Below are positions 1 to 13,800 of a stretch of 64,000 nucleotides of DNA, piece by piece. Below the pieces are notes generated by a model. That model did not search any database and was not told where the DNA came from. It worked only from the letters and a program-made list of their open reading frames with translations. This DNA comes from Datnioides undecimradiatus. Its lineage: Eukaryota > Chordata > Actinopteri > Lobotiformes > Datnioididae. The stretch covers positions 6,386,332 through 6,450,331 of the forward strand of contig WARS01000029.1 of NCBI GenBank assembly GCA_008933995.1, given 5' to 3'. The translations under genes were made by a program, and so were the position numbers. Numbering within the stretch: the stretch's first letter is position 1; each line of letters opens with the position of its first letter.

Positions 1-392
1 CTTAGAACACGCCTAAGTAGGCCAAAGAGACTGAAACTAAAGTATGACACACAGACGCACCATAGCATCACCGTGCAGACCGTGGAAACTGGGAACTCCA
101 AGCACAGATTACACGTTCTAGGAGCAACTTTAGCAATTCAGTGTGTTTGGGTCTGTGCATAATGCTTGAGTCACTTTTGGTGAACTTACAGTCACAGGAG
201 GCTGGGGGGACAATTCACAGAGGATCACATTTTCACTGTGGTCATCAACAGTTCACAGATTGATCAAAAAAAAAAAAAAAATTCACCACAAACAATTTTG
301 CCCTTCATAGCTGTGAACAATTGAGGTCTTTTGCTCTTCAAACATTCTTGTTGATCCTGTTTATTAGAAATAAAACTGGCACATCCACACTC

Positions 393-466
393 ATATATAT
401 ATATATATATATATATATACACCTTTGCTAAACTCCCTATACACACACACACACACACACACACAC
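393..466. repeat. Compound (AT)n and (AC)n microsatellites
   Basis: A perfect AT dinucleotide run (393-419) is followed after about 20 bp by an AC run (441-466). Confidence 0.95.
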
Positions 467-1700
467 GCCACAGAGGACAGTACAACCTTGCTTGATCCAC
501 CAGTAGTTTATTAAATACTTTGACAATATTGTGGAGAAATACAGAGAGAGGAGGCTGAGGGGCTGAGAATAAGAGAGTGGAGGGAGCAGATCTATTTTAG
601 TGTGAGATTAAGCAGAGCTGTGTTGAAATAGAAGCCCTGACCGACCGAGCCATGATCTGGGGACTTATTAAAGACTCTTATTAAAAGTTAAGGAAGGCCC
701 TAAGACCCTTACAATAAGAGAGAGGGGGGAGGGGGGATCACACAGTGGAGGGGATGACGCGTGTGGTGGAGGAAGGATTGAGTTTAAGCTCTTTCTTCCC
801 TCCCTCTATTTCTTTCTTTTTCTCATTTTCACCAGTGCGCTCACACACACACACACACATACACTCCCTGACCGTCTCCCTCCCCACCTCATCGCCGCTG
901 ACTCCTCCTCACTCTCCAACCAGGTCAGCTAAATAAAGTCCACGGTTTTACCCTCATTTCTGACAGTCTGAGCACTTCACACAGATGCACACACGTGCTA
1001 CTGAGCGCAGTCACAGTCATCAAGCAGTGACTATAGATTTCAAATACAAATCCTTTTTCCTGTATTGCTACACGGTGTGCAGCACAGTCATTGGGCGCAA
1101 CACAGGCCCCGTGCAGGCTGATTTGGTTCAGCGCAGTCCTGTGTAACTGCAGCCAATCCCACAGGGAGTAGAGGGAGTGCTGTACCACCTGCTTATTGAT
1201 CAGTTAAAAGATAAGGCATGCTAGAGCTAAACATCTGACGCCAAAGGGAGTGTTGGCGTAGAGCTGCCTTTCTACCTTGCATGGATCCCCTGGGATGCAG
1301 ATCGAAGATCACAGTGTGTGCGTATTTGTGTTTGTGTGAGGGATGACATTAAACAACCCAGTGGCAAATATAAGAAAACATATAGCGCATACATTTTCCT
1401 TTCAGTGTTTCGCTTCTTTCTCTCTCCCACCCTCTAAATACTACTCATCATCAGCGCTTTGTCCTTCAAACCAGAGCAGGCAGGAAGCATAATGGAAACC
1501 ATGGCAACGAGACAGCGAACAGACAGCACTGCTTAAGCTGAGCGAGGATGGATGGATGGATGGATGTATGGATAGATGGGGTTTTCTGAGAGGACGACTG
1601 AAGGGGAGGTGAAGTGAGAACATGTGTGCAAAAACAAAAATAAGATTCTCAACACTCGTTTTCAACACCCTCCCCCCTCACGGTAGATGCATGAAATAAG

Positions 1701-1726
1701 ACACACACACACACACACACACACAC
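1701..1726. repeat. (AC)13 microsatellite
   Basis: A perfect AC dinucleotide run in intergenic sequence. Confidence 0.95.
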
Positions 1727-2197
1727 TCCAACACACTGTGGAACTTCATTTTCTTGGCAGATCTGCAGGACTGTGAGGCATAATGTGTGTCGGTGGTTTG
1801 GTTTACTGAGGGCTCTGCGGGTTTTTCTTTACAATTTCCTAGTCTCAGCTATCAAAGTTTCTCATTAAACATGCGCAGCCCGCAGAATTCAGCTGGACCC
1901 AAACCAACAGGAAACACGCAGTTATTCCCAGTCACTGAGGTTTTTGGCACTAAGTCCATTTTGTGAACCTTAGCTAACAGCATGTAGTGGCTGGCATTAA
2001 AGTTTCCTCAGATGTTATGCTGCCTTCCCCCGGCAGTAAGCTGGAATTATAATGTCAAATTTAAAACAAACGTCACAGAAACAAACGTGCGAGGATTAAT
2101 GTGAAATTATTCTAATTTATTCCTGGTTTAATCCCTCGTAATATCCCTGGTAAGTAGCTGTAAGCAGACAGACACACATGCAGTCACTATCAGTCTG

Positions 2198-2201
<4 letters not shown>

Positions 2202-2234
<33 letters not shown>
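2202..2234. repeat. (AC)n microsatellite
   Basis: A perfect AC run of about 16 copies, about 90 bp before the diverged tandem array. Confidence 0.95.
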
Positions 2235-2239
<5 letters not shown>

Positions 2240-2317
2240 ATGCAGTGTTGCCCCAGTGAAGTCCCCTTTCCCAGAGTAACCACCACTAGGAATAGTCAGA
2301 TCATTTCTTTTAGGTTC

Positions 2318-3060
2318 AGTCATGTTTTAGCCTAACAATCAACAACTTATGAAATAATGGATATTAAATTATTAAATGCTTCGGCCTAACACAATATCTT
2401 TTGTAGCTTAATGGTCTATATACAAGCATTTATAGCATGCTTAGTCATGTAAACAAATCATTTACAGTATGTTTTAGCTGAATAAATACACACTCGTATA
2501 ACATTTTAGCCTTATAAATAACACGTAGCATGTATTAGCCTAATAAGCTATGACTCGTAGCACTGTTTAGCCTAACAAAGTATGTCTGCACGCATCTTTT
2601 TGGCTTTACAGTTGTAAATTACTAGTGTAGCATGTTTTATTTTTACAAACTAGCTAACATCTCAGCCTGTCAGCGTCCAGGCTGAGTTGTTAGCCTTTTA
2701 AATTTCAACGTGACTAATGTTTACGCTATACATGTGTAACATGTATAGCTTAACAATAAACACAGTAGCTTGCAGTCAGTTTTAGCTACACACATTGAAA
2801 CTTACAGCACGTTATTAACAAATTAGCATGTTTTAGCCTAGTAAAAGATACGCAGCATAATTTAGCGGAGTTAACTTTATTTGTATTATGTTTTAGTAGC
2901 TATAATAAACCATAACTGCTGGCATACTTTAGCCTGATAAACCCTGTTATATCGTGTTTTACCTTAGCTAATAAACTAAGGCTAATTGCAGTTCGTGGTT
3001 TGGACCGTTCAGCCTCATAAACTTAAACTTGGGAAGTTTCCATACAGCCTGTAGCCTTTC
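2318..3060. repeat. Diverged ~30-40 bp tandem array (GTTTTAGCCTAATAAA-type)
   Basis: The motif TTTTAGCCTAATAAA, usually preceded by GTAGCATG, recurs every 30-40 bp in variant forms through the whole interval. Clear units lie near 2322, 2472, 2503, 2531, 2568, 2831, 2891 and 2929. Units differ by many substitutions and small indels, so no two are identical. The arrangement looks like an old minisatellite or satellite that has decayed. It encodes nothing I can support. The exact borders are uncertain by about one unit on each side. Confidence 0.7.
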
Positions 3061-5153
3061 AAACAGAGTTCAAACTCAAGCTTTTGTATTTTCTCTTGTA
3101 AATATGAAACATTATGTTTAGCAGAAGCTTAAATAATGCATAAACCTCAACACTGTTTGTCCAGCTGACAACGATGTTCTGCAATAGACTGGAGCCTCCT
3201 GCTCTCCATGTTCCCAGTGACACAACTGTGGCTCTAATCTTGGAACCATGGAAGACCCAGCACACTTGTGATAAACTCAGAGGTGTTTTCTCTTATTGGT
3301 CTGATTAGACCTCTCAGGACTGTGTGTGTGTACGATTGACGTCTCGCTCCCGTTGCACCTGTTAAGGCTGGACAACTTATACATTTAGCTTTATTTATTT
3401 ATTTTTGCATCACAGTCACTGCAAATTATAGACAACAAGTGTGTACATAGACCCACAGAACTTACATATGGTTTTCCATTAAAAAAAATACCTATTGGTA
3501 TCTCCAGCAGAGCTCCAAACAACTTCAACCTGACTTGCAGTAAAATCACATTTACAGTTGCCCCCCTAGTGCCTCCAAGTTAGAAAAAAACACTGCACTC
3601 CTAAAGCAATCTCTTGTGGCCAAATTTGCAAGAAAGTGTGAGAAAGTGCCTTTTACAGAGCCCCACTAGTGAAGTGAATGTGATGCTGTGCACAAGCCAG
3701 TTCCCTTACATGGAGGCCCCTCTTAGGTGCACTTCCAGTAGGGAATATGTGTTGCAGGTTCATGCTCAAATGCTAGAAATATAGTTGTCCTCTACGTGCC
3801 TCTAAATGGTTAAATGCATAATAGTTATTGTGTTTTTATTATACATAGGTGAAGTAACTTTGCTTTATCATAATAAAATGATTCTAATCTTAACGAGTTC
3901 ACAAAACCTTCACCACAAATGCACCAAAACTGTCTATGTCTGAGCTACTGATGATGGGACAGCTGTACTTCGACAGGGTCACCCTGTTTATACAGGTTGG
4001 AGTCAGTGCAGATCATAGTGCAGACTTTGTAGAAAACTGTGCTTTCGTGTGCTGGTGAGAGGCTCAGAAACATAAAAGATCACAGTTGACTGCTCTGTAA
4101 ACACTCCTATTCTACAGTTATTCAGCTTATACATGCATAAAATCAAACCTTTTCATGAGTTAATGAAGAGGTGTGAATAGCATCAGCATTGATGGTGCTC
4201 TTCTAAAGCAGAAGCCATCAGAGCACACCTACCGTGCCTGCGTGGTGTACAGAACTTTAGGTCTAAATGTCCAACCAGGTCCGTCATGGTTTGTTAACTT
4301 TTGCTGACACTGACAGCGTTTTGGTCTGAATTCCTGGCTCCGGTGTTGCCTTGATGGATTCGCAGGGATCACAGAGGAGGTGAGAGGAGGAATATAATGC
4401 ACTGTTGCACAGAGATGGGTGGGAAAGGTCTGTGTTGGATTTTGTTTTGTTTCGAATACAAAATTTCTCAATTTCTCAACTTGTTTAAACTGATTGTAAA
4501 ATGGCATGGCTTTATCAGTGAGTAAAAAGAGGTGAATTAATAGAATTCAGAACTGAAAGCATGAGTTTAAACCCATGTTTTCTTTGTCAATTTTGATATA
4601 ATTACATTGTCATCTACATTCTTTAATCTCACTTTGTCACGACCTGTCCTTGAGTCAACCATACTGTTGCATGCTGTTCATTTCTCTCATCGGCCCATAA
4701 AAAGAACTTGTTCGCTATCTTAATCTGCTTACCCTGAGTTGTGGCTTGATGTATGCGCTCAAACACTGAAAGCTACCGGTGTCAGAGCAGCTGAGGAAGA
4801 CTGATTTAAACCATTTCATCTCATCTCATTTCCACATCCTCTAGTCTCCCTCTGCTTCTCAAATCTTCCTTCCCTCGTTCCCTTCATTAGATTGCACCCT
4901 CTCCTTGTTGAAAGGCCGGGGAAGAAAGCTGGTTATTCAAATTTAAATCAACACTGACAGAGAAGCAGATGTAAAAAGAGAGAGAGAAGGGTAAAGAGAG
5001 CTACAAAGCTTGTACCTGACGTTGTTAGTATTAATGTGATTCCACTGCGAGGGTTGGGATCGATGCAGTCAGATGAGGGACTGTGTTAACATCCTAATCT
5101 CTAATAGCATCAGAGCAGCCAGACTATAAAAACCTCTACCAGTTCAACCATGA

Positions 5154-5180
5154 ACACACACACACACACACACACACACA
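5154..5180. repeat. (AC)n microsatellite
   Basis: A perfect AC dinucleotide run in intergenic sequence. Confidence 0.95.
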
Positions 5181-5424
5181 GATCAAGATGATAAGATAGA
5201 GGGAGAGGACATGAGAAGCCATTAGAGGAAGACCTGCATTGTGTGTTGAAAGAGAAAACCCAGATAGCCTCGATGACCCCGCGCCAGATTGTCCCTTCAA
5301 TGGGGTTCAGCAGTAAGTTCCCACCGACCAAAGACCATGCAAAAAATACCAGATTTAAGCGCAGAGGTCAGTTTTCATTTATGGTTGTTTCAATATCTGA
5401 ACTCTCTGCCATTCTAAGCTCTAC

Positions 5425-5460
5425 TGAGTGAGTGAGTGAGTGAGTGAGTGAGTGAGTGAG
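5425..5460. repeat. (TGAG)9 tetranucleotide repeat
   Basis: Nine perfect copies of TGAG in tandem. Confidence 0.97.
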
Positions 5461-6352
5461 GCGTCGCTCTCCCGGGCTAGCACTGTATGTACTGTATGAC
5501 TAATGCAGACATTAGCTCACATTAAAGCTGCACCAGGCAAGGCTTTTATGTTGAGGGGGGAAAAATGCACTGTGTTATCAGCCTACTTAGATCACACTGT
5601 AGACTGCTCCACAGAGGAACAACCCCAGTCTTTTCTCAGCACCACAGTTTTGCCCTAGTTGCTAAAAATAACATTTTGGCATCAGGTTTGTTCAGTGAGG
5701 AGGGAAAATCTTTTCAGTACACAGGAAGTTACAAATTGAGACGCAGGAGCGAGACACAAAGCTGCTCCTAGACAGCAGACATTACTCATTTGAACCTCAT
5801 CTCTATCTCTAACTACACATTTCGTCTGAGTTGTGCACAGTCAGGTCAATGGATATTTACATGCGTCCAAATCAGGACAGTTAATTATTGTGACAAAATA
5901 CAAAGCTAGGTTGCTTTTACAAGGTAACATAGAGACACCAACATAATAATAGTTGGAGATTTAGCTACGAGCCACATCAGCTAAAAGAGGGTTTCTATTG
6001 TCTTTTGGACCTTTTTGAAAAGCTTTTTGCTAATCAAAGTTAAGACAAAGGCAAAAAACAAAAAGAGCGAGCGGTCCTTATTTTTTTTCCCATTGCTTTA
6101 AAACATTCCAAATCTAATTCTGACTCATTAGTAAGCCTCTGGAGTACTCCTGTCTCATACTGCAGACACAACCTCTGAGACTTGCATGTGTGCATGTGTG
6201 AGACAGCATCTTTAATTACCCAGGTAACACAGCCAGATGCTCCATCACTCTGGCAATGGCAGTGATTAAAAGCAGTAAAATATTCATTTCAATCAGACAC
6301 CCACATGCCACATGTATAATTAATGTGCAGCGGAAGGACATAGCAACTTCTA

Positions 6353-6354
<2 letters not shown>

Positions 6355-6391
<37 letters not shown>
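6355..6391. repeat. (AC)18 microsatellite
   Basis: A long perfect AC run. A shorter GT run follows at 6438-6452 in the opposite phase, so the two could pair as an imperfect hairpin. Confidence 0.95.
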
Positions 6392-6392
<1 letters not shown>

Positions 6393-7974
6393 TTCCATCA
6401 GCTTATTCCCTCTACATGCTGCAGCCAGCTGATGCAAGTGTGTGTGTGTGTGTATGTTGGGGCGGATCCAAGAAATGGAACCATGGATGAGCCACTTTGA
6501 GCAACACTCCACAGGGAGGTCAGAGGGTAGCCAGACTGCATTCTGGGACATCATTCAGCCACCTACACAGCAGATGTGCCGGGCTGCTCTCTCACTGCCC
6601 CGACTCTCTCCGGGAGTGTTTTTTTTTTGTTGGGAAAACAGCATCTTGAGTTTGCCGTCTAGCGTGCGTTCAGCTTTCTCTGTTGTGGGTGTGCTACCCT
6701 TTCTGTTCCTTCCTCTGCTCTTCACCGCCGCTTGTCAATACTTTGGAATACCTGCGAGCGGTTTGTCGGAGGTCTCAGAAGCAGTCTTGATGTCTCTGGT
6801 GGGCGGAAGACTATACAACTGCAAAACAATCTGAGACTTGAGGTGGATTTACAGACATAAAGTAGACGTCTGATTTCTAACTCACTTCGTGGAACAGATC
6901 TTACCTGCCCAAGGCTACACATGAGAACACAGACAAACCACACAGAATACAGTAGGACTTTCCCATCCAGCATTTGAGCTGAAATATGTTTTGAAAAATT
7001 ATGTTTGAATTAAGTGTAAACACCTCACCTCACTCTTGAAATAAATCTTTTCTTTTCTCCTTTCAATCCCCAAGGCTCCACTTTGTCTATTTTCTGTTTT
7101 TGTGCTTTCAATCCATCTGACTGCTGTCTCTTTGTTTTCCTTGATTAAGCTCTCTGTCGCAGTATTGTTTAGATTCCAGCAGTAGGCTACAATTACTCAG
7201 CGCAGTGTGTGTGTCTGTATGTGTGTGTGTGTATTGTATCACGCTCATTACGATTACCTCTGGGTGTGAGTGTGTCATCTGTTGCCTGCTCATGTTCCGA
7301 TTTCTCTCTGAGCGGTGAGGGAGCCGCATCCAGATGCTTCCGCGTGTACGCGACAATGTGACCAGGATACAGGAAGTCTCCCTCAGAGCGAACTGAGAGC
7401 TTTAGGTGGAAAAAAGAAGGGCAAACGTGTGTGACCAGGAGGAGCAAGACCTTGTCGGCTTTAGCTTCAACCGTGTCCTCTGCAGCAGAAAAACGAGGAG
7501 GTCAGAGGAGTTTGGATGTGGCTCCAATGGTCTTTAACACAGAGAAATCACGAGGTCGATCTTGTATTCAAGAAGCAAGAACTTGTAACAGTTGGCAGGC
7601 GTTACAAAAGCACTGCGATGAAGCTGACTGATGGGAATTCTACTAGCTTTCATTTGATTACGACTGGCTTGGTGTAATCTCCTCTATGAGATTTCCAAAC
7701 GTTACATCTGTCTGATCAACTGTGAGAGGCCGGCAAGGAATTTCCCCTGGAGCCCGGCATCAATAAGTAACTGCAACTACTGTTGCAAGCGCGCACACAC
7801 ACACATACAACACACATGTGAAGACTTCAGAGGAAATCACCAACAACTCGGTCTGCGTCTCTTCTCATCTCTCGCTCACTCGTCTTAACTGCTTGGTATG
7901 ACAGTGGCATGGTTTTGATGTTCTTATGCAATGTCACAGACTGATTATTTACTCTAACTCTTTCTCTTACATAT

Positions 7975-8002
7975 GCGCGCGCGCGCACACACACACACAC
8001 AC
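7975..8002. repeat. (GC)n(AC)n alternating purine-pyrimidine tract
   Basis: A GC dinucleotide run of six copies passes directly into an AC run. Alternating purine-pyrimidine tracts of this kind are known to favour Z-DNA; that it does so here is inference. Confidence 0.9.
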
Positions 8003-9234
8003 TGAATTGTGTTTCCACAACCCTCATTTCTGTTGTGTTGTTCAACGTTAATCCATTTGAATTTGGATTTTATGGGGGGTGGGGGGTAGAGACCAAAGTA
8101 ACACATTTTCCTTCTGAAGTTTTTATTTTTTTTGCCTGCCACTTGCAAACTGTGCACGTTCCTGCTGAGTTATTGATATGCAAAAAACAATATTCCCTTG
8201 GCTTTTCCTTTGCAAAGCTTTGCACAAACCCTATCACTTGCCACTTATTCTAATATAGACAGACTCTGATATAGACCGACCCCGTCTGCTGCAAAACAAA
8301 GCACACGTGCAGACTGTTGACTGATGTTTCGTAAGCCGATACAGGCCCTGTACCTGAAATGCGTGACACAAATAAAATAAATAATCCCAAATGAAAACAC
8401 AGTGCTACATTTTATGATTTCACAGTTTAAGCAAGTGCGCTACATTGTTGCAGCACGCACACACACACACAGAACATTACCAAGATATCAACCATAACTG
8501 CCCTCCCCTACCCATTGTGCGACTGCTCCCGTGGGCTGCTCCTGTAAATAAGAATGTTTTCTCAGCCAACTTGCCTTGTTAAATAAGATTTTACCAAATC
8601 CCATGAAAGATTTCTCAAAGCTTGATGGCGGGTATTGGCATTCCTGTGCAGAGGGCTGTGTTTTAAAACCTGCAAACAACCCGGCATAAATTTACACCAT
8701 TAAGTCCCCCAGGCTAGAGAATGCATAAAGTGCTGTGTGTGCGGCATGAGAATGCAGTAGTCATAATGAGAATGTAGATGTCCTCTGCCTGCCATGGTCG
8801 AAGCCTGCAACATGCACACGCAAAGTGCGTACTCTCGCCTGCTGCCGTGTGTGTCGATGAATAATGCACATATTAATCTTGCAATGTATGGTTCTGTTAC
8901 GAAGATTCATTTAGCATCTCCCCGTTTGAGGTTATCTAATTAATGTGGCATCTCTGTAGTCACCAGGCATGGTTAATGTTCTCTGAAGTCCAGTAGGCGG
9001 GGTGGTGCAGCAGAGGCAGAGATAAAGAGGGTCCTTGATTTTATTTTTTACATATCTGCTGACTTTTTACACCAATTTTCTCCAAATTGAGAATAAGCCA
9101 CTTATTTTCACACTACCGCACCCAGTTCAAACCTCGATGGTGCCGTTAAATAGTAAGAATCTCTACTGCATCTAAAAAGGACAAATCCTGCGAGGGTGGG
9201 TGGGAACCTTCAACTGTGCATCTAGGGGCGTACG

Positions 9235-9240
9235 TTTATT
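9235..9240 (-). promoter_or_regulatory. Candidate OMA1 poly(A) signal AATAAA
   Basis: TTTATT on the plus strand reads AATAAA on the minus strand, about 112 nt past the OMA1 stop codon. It is the first canonical hexamer downstream of the stop and would give a very short 3' UTR. Cleavage would fall near 9210-9225. Confidence 0.6.
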
Positions 9241-9351
9241 TATCTGGTGAAAACGCTCACTGAACATTAGAGCAATCACTCACTCACTCACTCACCCACC
9301 CATACACTCATCTAAAAAGCCACTCTGTCAGCAACTACAGGTTTGGAGAAG

Positions 9352-10660
9352 TCAGCTGGTGCCCTGCTGGACATGCTGGGATCCTTGCCCCTCGGTCGGA
9401 GCAGCAACAGCAGCTGCTACAGCTAACTCCGAAGCTTCGAGTGGCACTGGGCTTTTATTTTCTTGACCCACACTTGGAGAGGGAAGAAGGGCAGTATGGG
9501 CAAGCAGAGCTGCAGGCAGACCGGTGGGGAGCGAGGCCGGGCTATGGGGCAGGTGTGGCTTGCGTGCCCCCTGTTGCCCTCCTTTCCCCGGGTCCTTAGT
9601 GTTTTCCAGCAACACGCGGACACTCTTGGAGAAGACGGCACGGGGGTCAGCACCAGGCAGAGCAGGGCAGACGCAGTTCTCCCTCAACTCCAGAGCCTGG
9701 ACAGAGACAAAGGGAGGAACAGACTTAAATACATACTGACTTATCATAACTTCAGGCAAGAAGTTAATTAACAGCAAGTGCAAAGATGAATATAAAAAGC
9801 ACTACGATGAATGTGTTTATTTTGGTGCTGGTGAGCCATTGGTTGTTTTTTTGTTTGCAATATATTTGAGAAAGAAATCAGTTACTTTGTGATATGCAGA
9901 TAAGATATTTCATCAACACACAGCTGTGAACCGAGATTAATGCAACACAAAGAAGAAGAGAAAGACCGAGAGGAGAATGTGAAGGACCAGGGACAAATAA
10001 AGACGAATAGACCGAGATAAACAGATGCACAGAGCTAAATAAACAAAACGGGGCATCGCGGGGGGAAATCACAGCACGAATCACCAAGAGGCGTCTTCAT
10101 TTAGCACGTTAGCATGCTGATACGCAAACACACAAACTACAGCTGAGGATGATGGGAGTGTCATCAGTTTTGACCGTATTTGGTCAATTAAGTATTGACC
10201 TGATGTACGCACCAGGGGAAAAGTCAGCGTATTACCAAAGCTGCTGGGTTTCATCCTCAGGAGAACATGAATGCCTGTGAAGAGTTTCAGCTCAGTCCAT
10301 CCAGCAGTTGATCAGATCACCAACACACACACCAGACTCATTAATCTCTCACTTAGAATGACCTACAAGACTCTGAGCACATACATGCACTTGGCTTCCC
10401 ACTCAACAGGCTCTCCCTCTCATGCTAGAGGTTGGACCTAATGCGCTTTGCTTAAGGATGATGAGCGCACTCGTGGAGGCGGAGTGCCCTCAGAAGAGTC
10501 GGGTTAAGTAGCTTGATGCTGTCACCCCTCGCAAGGTTAAAAACCCGACTGAGCTCAGCTGTTAACTGGCTCATATGTGCTGCGATGCTGGATCGACCAG
10601 TTTGGTGTGAGGAGGGTTTTAGAGACACCGCAGACTTTTCTCAGCGCATGCGCAAGCACG

Positions 10661-10691
<31 letters not shown>

Positions 10692-10816
10692 GAATCCCCA
10701 AACAACTGTCTTCATCACTTCATGGCCTGTGGCTGCAGTCTGGCCTCGACAATGACTGCTGCTAGAGGTCAATCTACCACGCAGGGATGGGATATGATTC
10801 ACAGGCACATACATAT

Positions 10817-10869
<53 letters not shown>

Positions 10870-13800
10870 GACATGTACACAGGCACCTGATGGACAATTA
10901 GTGGTTTACCCATCTGTTCATCTTTCGTGCTTGGAGCATCTGACTGTGTACCGGTAACAGTCCAACTCGCGCTCAAGGTTAAATCAGATGCTGCCTAATA
11001 CACTGCACACCTCTCCCTCTCTCTGCATTTAACACACACATACACACACACACACACACACAGGACATTATGTTTGTGGATGCCGACGCTTTCCATAGAA
11101 GCTGCTGTCTTAACTGCTTTGCTGATTTCCTTCTGGCCTTAATTGATTATCTTGCCACAGTGTGGGCACAGTGTGCGAGCCTGTGAGATCAAGCGGCTGC
11201 CGTCGGCCTGTTTTCATTTAGGTCCGTCAACTCAAAGCCTCAAAGACAGTTAGTGAGGCAGGCGCCTGGGCTCCTTTGTGGCGAACTGTTTTCTATTGCC
11301 TTCCCAAACCATCTTTTCCTCTCCTCCTCAAGTCTCTTCTTCCTTTCTGGCCCCCTAGCCACGTGTCTGCAGGTGGATGCACATCTCTCCAGACGCTTCA
11401 TTAGTTCCATTAAGACCCCTTCCAACACCTCCTAAAGCTACACTCTTTCTCCTAAACAACAGACAGCTGTTGGGCTCTCTCACTGCACAAGGATCAAAGT
11501 GTCTTTCACTTAAGACAAACGAATGAACCGGTGCAACAGGAATGTGTATTGCTGTTATTTGTTACTTCCTGCAGGATTGTGTGTGTCTGTACCTCTGGTA
11601 TGAGGCGGTCCAGCTGAGTGACTCTGTTCCTGTGTGACGGGTGCGTGGACAGCCACTCTGGGATTGTGGGCTCTCCTCTCAGCTGGTCACTGATTTCCAT
11701 TTGCTGCCAGAATACAGGTCCTGCTCGCACATCTGCACAGGCCTGGAGAGGACACACACATCCCATAGAATCAAACACAAACACAAACAAACACACACAC
11801 ACTCTGTGGCATCCCTCTGTCTTGTGCAGAGATGAAACTCCTCAGGGGCCAATCATCTCAGTTCAGTTTAGCTTGACAACAGTGCCCCCTAGTGTCCTCG
11901 AGACACATCACAAGGTTTGACAGCAGCAGCTGGAGAAGATGAATCTTAATTCCGTTGTTAAAGCACAAACAACAATATAAAAAAGGTTTAAACTATTCCT
12001 TAATCATGAAACATAACTGGGAATAGGCATCACTGGTCTCATGTTATGTTAAAGTAGGTCTTTAGCACTTTAGGATTGTATTTCCATAAAGTTGGGAACC
12101 TCATAAAGAGATGAGCTAAAAAAGAAATGTTCAACCAAAGTTGAAGCATCACGAACTAAAGATTAGATACGCACCTCTGTCTAAACCCACACTTCCAGTT
12201 TGTAATGCTGGCTTACAGCTTAATACCAGAGCCGAGATAACCCTGATCTCAAGAGGCACAAACAGACTAAAGACAAACAGTGGTCATCTCTTCCAGACAC
12301 GCAGAATATTTTATACAGCTGTTTCCTCTGGCTGTGTTGTTCTCTGGTGGTGAGTACACTGAACTGTATGTGTGAAATCTGCGGAGGGGCTCCTGAGTTA
12401 ATAACAAAGTAGAGAGGATGATACCTTAGCAGCCAACTGCAATCCGACTCGATCGGCCTCAGCCTCCAGTTTCCTACTGTAGGGACGGCTGAACATCAAC
12501 TGAGGGAGAGACAAACGTTCGTGTGAGTTTGTGCAAACCTCAAAGACTTATACCCGTTTCCCACACATCTACAAAAACAGCAGCACTATAATAGCACATG
12601 GTGAAACATGGTATTGTTGCCTTGCCTGTGAAGTTTTTGTAAAGCGTGAAAATATCGTTGTTTCCTTGTTTGAGGTACCATTCTGGAGTGGGTCTCACCT
12701 GGGAGAGCTTGTCCTGTACCCACTGTCCCAGCAGAGCCAGGCTGTCTCGAGGACACACGGCCCAGATGGCTGTGAGCAGAATCAGGGACAGGAGGTCCAC
12801 GACGTGAGACAGACTGGCCTGCTCTGCCTGCGTGAGGAGAACAAAGAGGAATGAATAAAGTAAAGGATCGGGGTCAAAAAAGAAGAAGATGGGATAGAAA
12901 AAGAGACAAATAGATGTAAAAAAAAAAGTTTTGTGGAGGTGAACAAGGCAGCTGGAACATATTGATTGTTCCCATCTATTTTAGTGGAACTTTTACGCTG
13001 TAACAGATTTAGAGGTTTTAACAGCCGATCCAGCAGAGCACACCTACTGGGTAATACCAAGCCCATCGATGCTCATTCCCTTCATCTAATTAAAATCTCC
13101 TTCAAGCATTTCCTCCGAGGACGTTTAAAGTCTTGAAATACCCACAACTTCATTAGACACTTTTTTAGAACAAGACAAATGGGCTTTTTTTGAGGCAAAG
13201 AGGGGGGAAAAAAACTGCCATCTGTGGAGAATTAATAAAGCACGACAGTGCCGGAGGTCGACAGGACTTTGGTCATCATAGCACAGACAGGATTAGTGAG
13301 CGCTTGGAGGTGATTGTCAGTGAGTCTTTATCACAGGCTGATGCAACAGCACTGCAACTGATGCCACACCAGCCATTACTATACTGAGACTGAGGAGTAG
13401 GGGGCTGATGATGAATAGTCAGGAGATCTCAGTGTGTAATGCACACACCTATAGGAGCTCCACATACATATTTTACGGCCTTGTGAGGGAGAGACCTGGA
13501 AGACTTCCAGCTGGAACTCCTACTCTGTGTGCCAAGCACTTCTAAATGACTAAACTTTGTTCTTGAACATTATTTGCACTTTAAGTGTTTTAAATGACTC
13601 ATCTTTATGCGCAGCAAGGTGCGCTACTATCAGCTAGGCCTCTCAAATGTCAGCGGACTGCACACACCCGCCTCTGCAGCACCTCAGGCTGGGGAGCTGC
13701 ATTCACTCTCTGCAGGGAAAAACAGGTCTGTGTGTTTCCTGCATCAAACTTACTGTCGTCACTGTGTTAAAAGGTCATCCAGGCAAAACGCTGAGCATCG

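Larger units (their letters stand above)
1..9234. other. Intergenic region 3' of OMA1, no gene found
   Basis: I see no exon with recognisable protein similarity on either strand. Open frames here are short and mostly run through CA/GT repeats. The stretch holds several microsatellites, a TGAG tetranucleotide run and a diverged tandem array, all listed separately. In mammals DAB1 lies beyond the OMA1 3' end in the same orientation, so this could be upstream regulatory sequence of a dab1 orthologue. That is inference from synteny only; no DAB1 exon is visible. Confidence 0.6.

Noticed and set aside
6442-6834. 130-codon plus-strand open frame
   Set aside because: It starts in a GT repeat and crosses a T-run, has no recognisable domain, and no splice or promoter context supports it.
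1-9234. Possible DAB1 exons expected from vertebrate synteny
   Set aside because: No exon with DAB1-like protein sequence could be found; non-coding first exons cannot be recognised from sequence alone.
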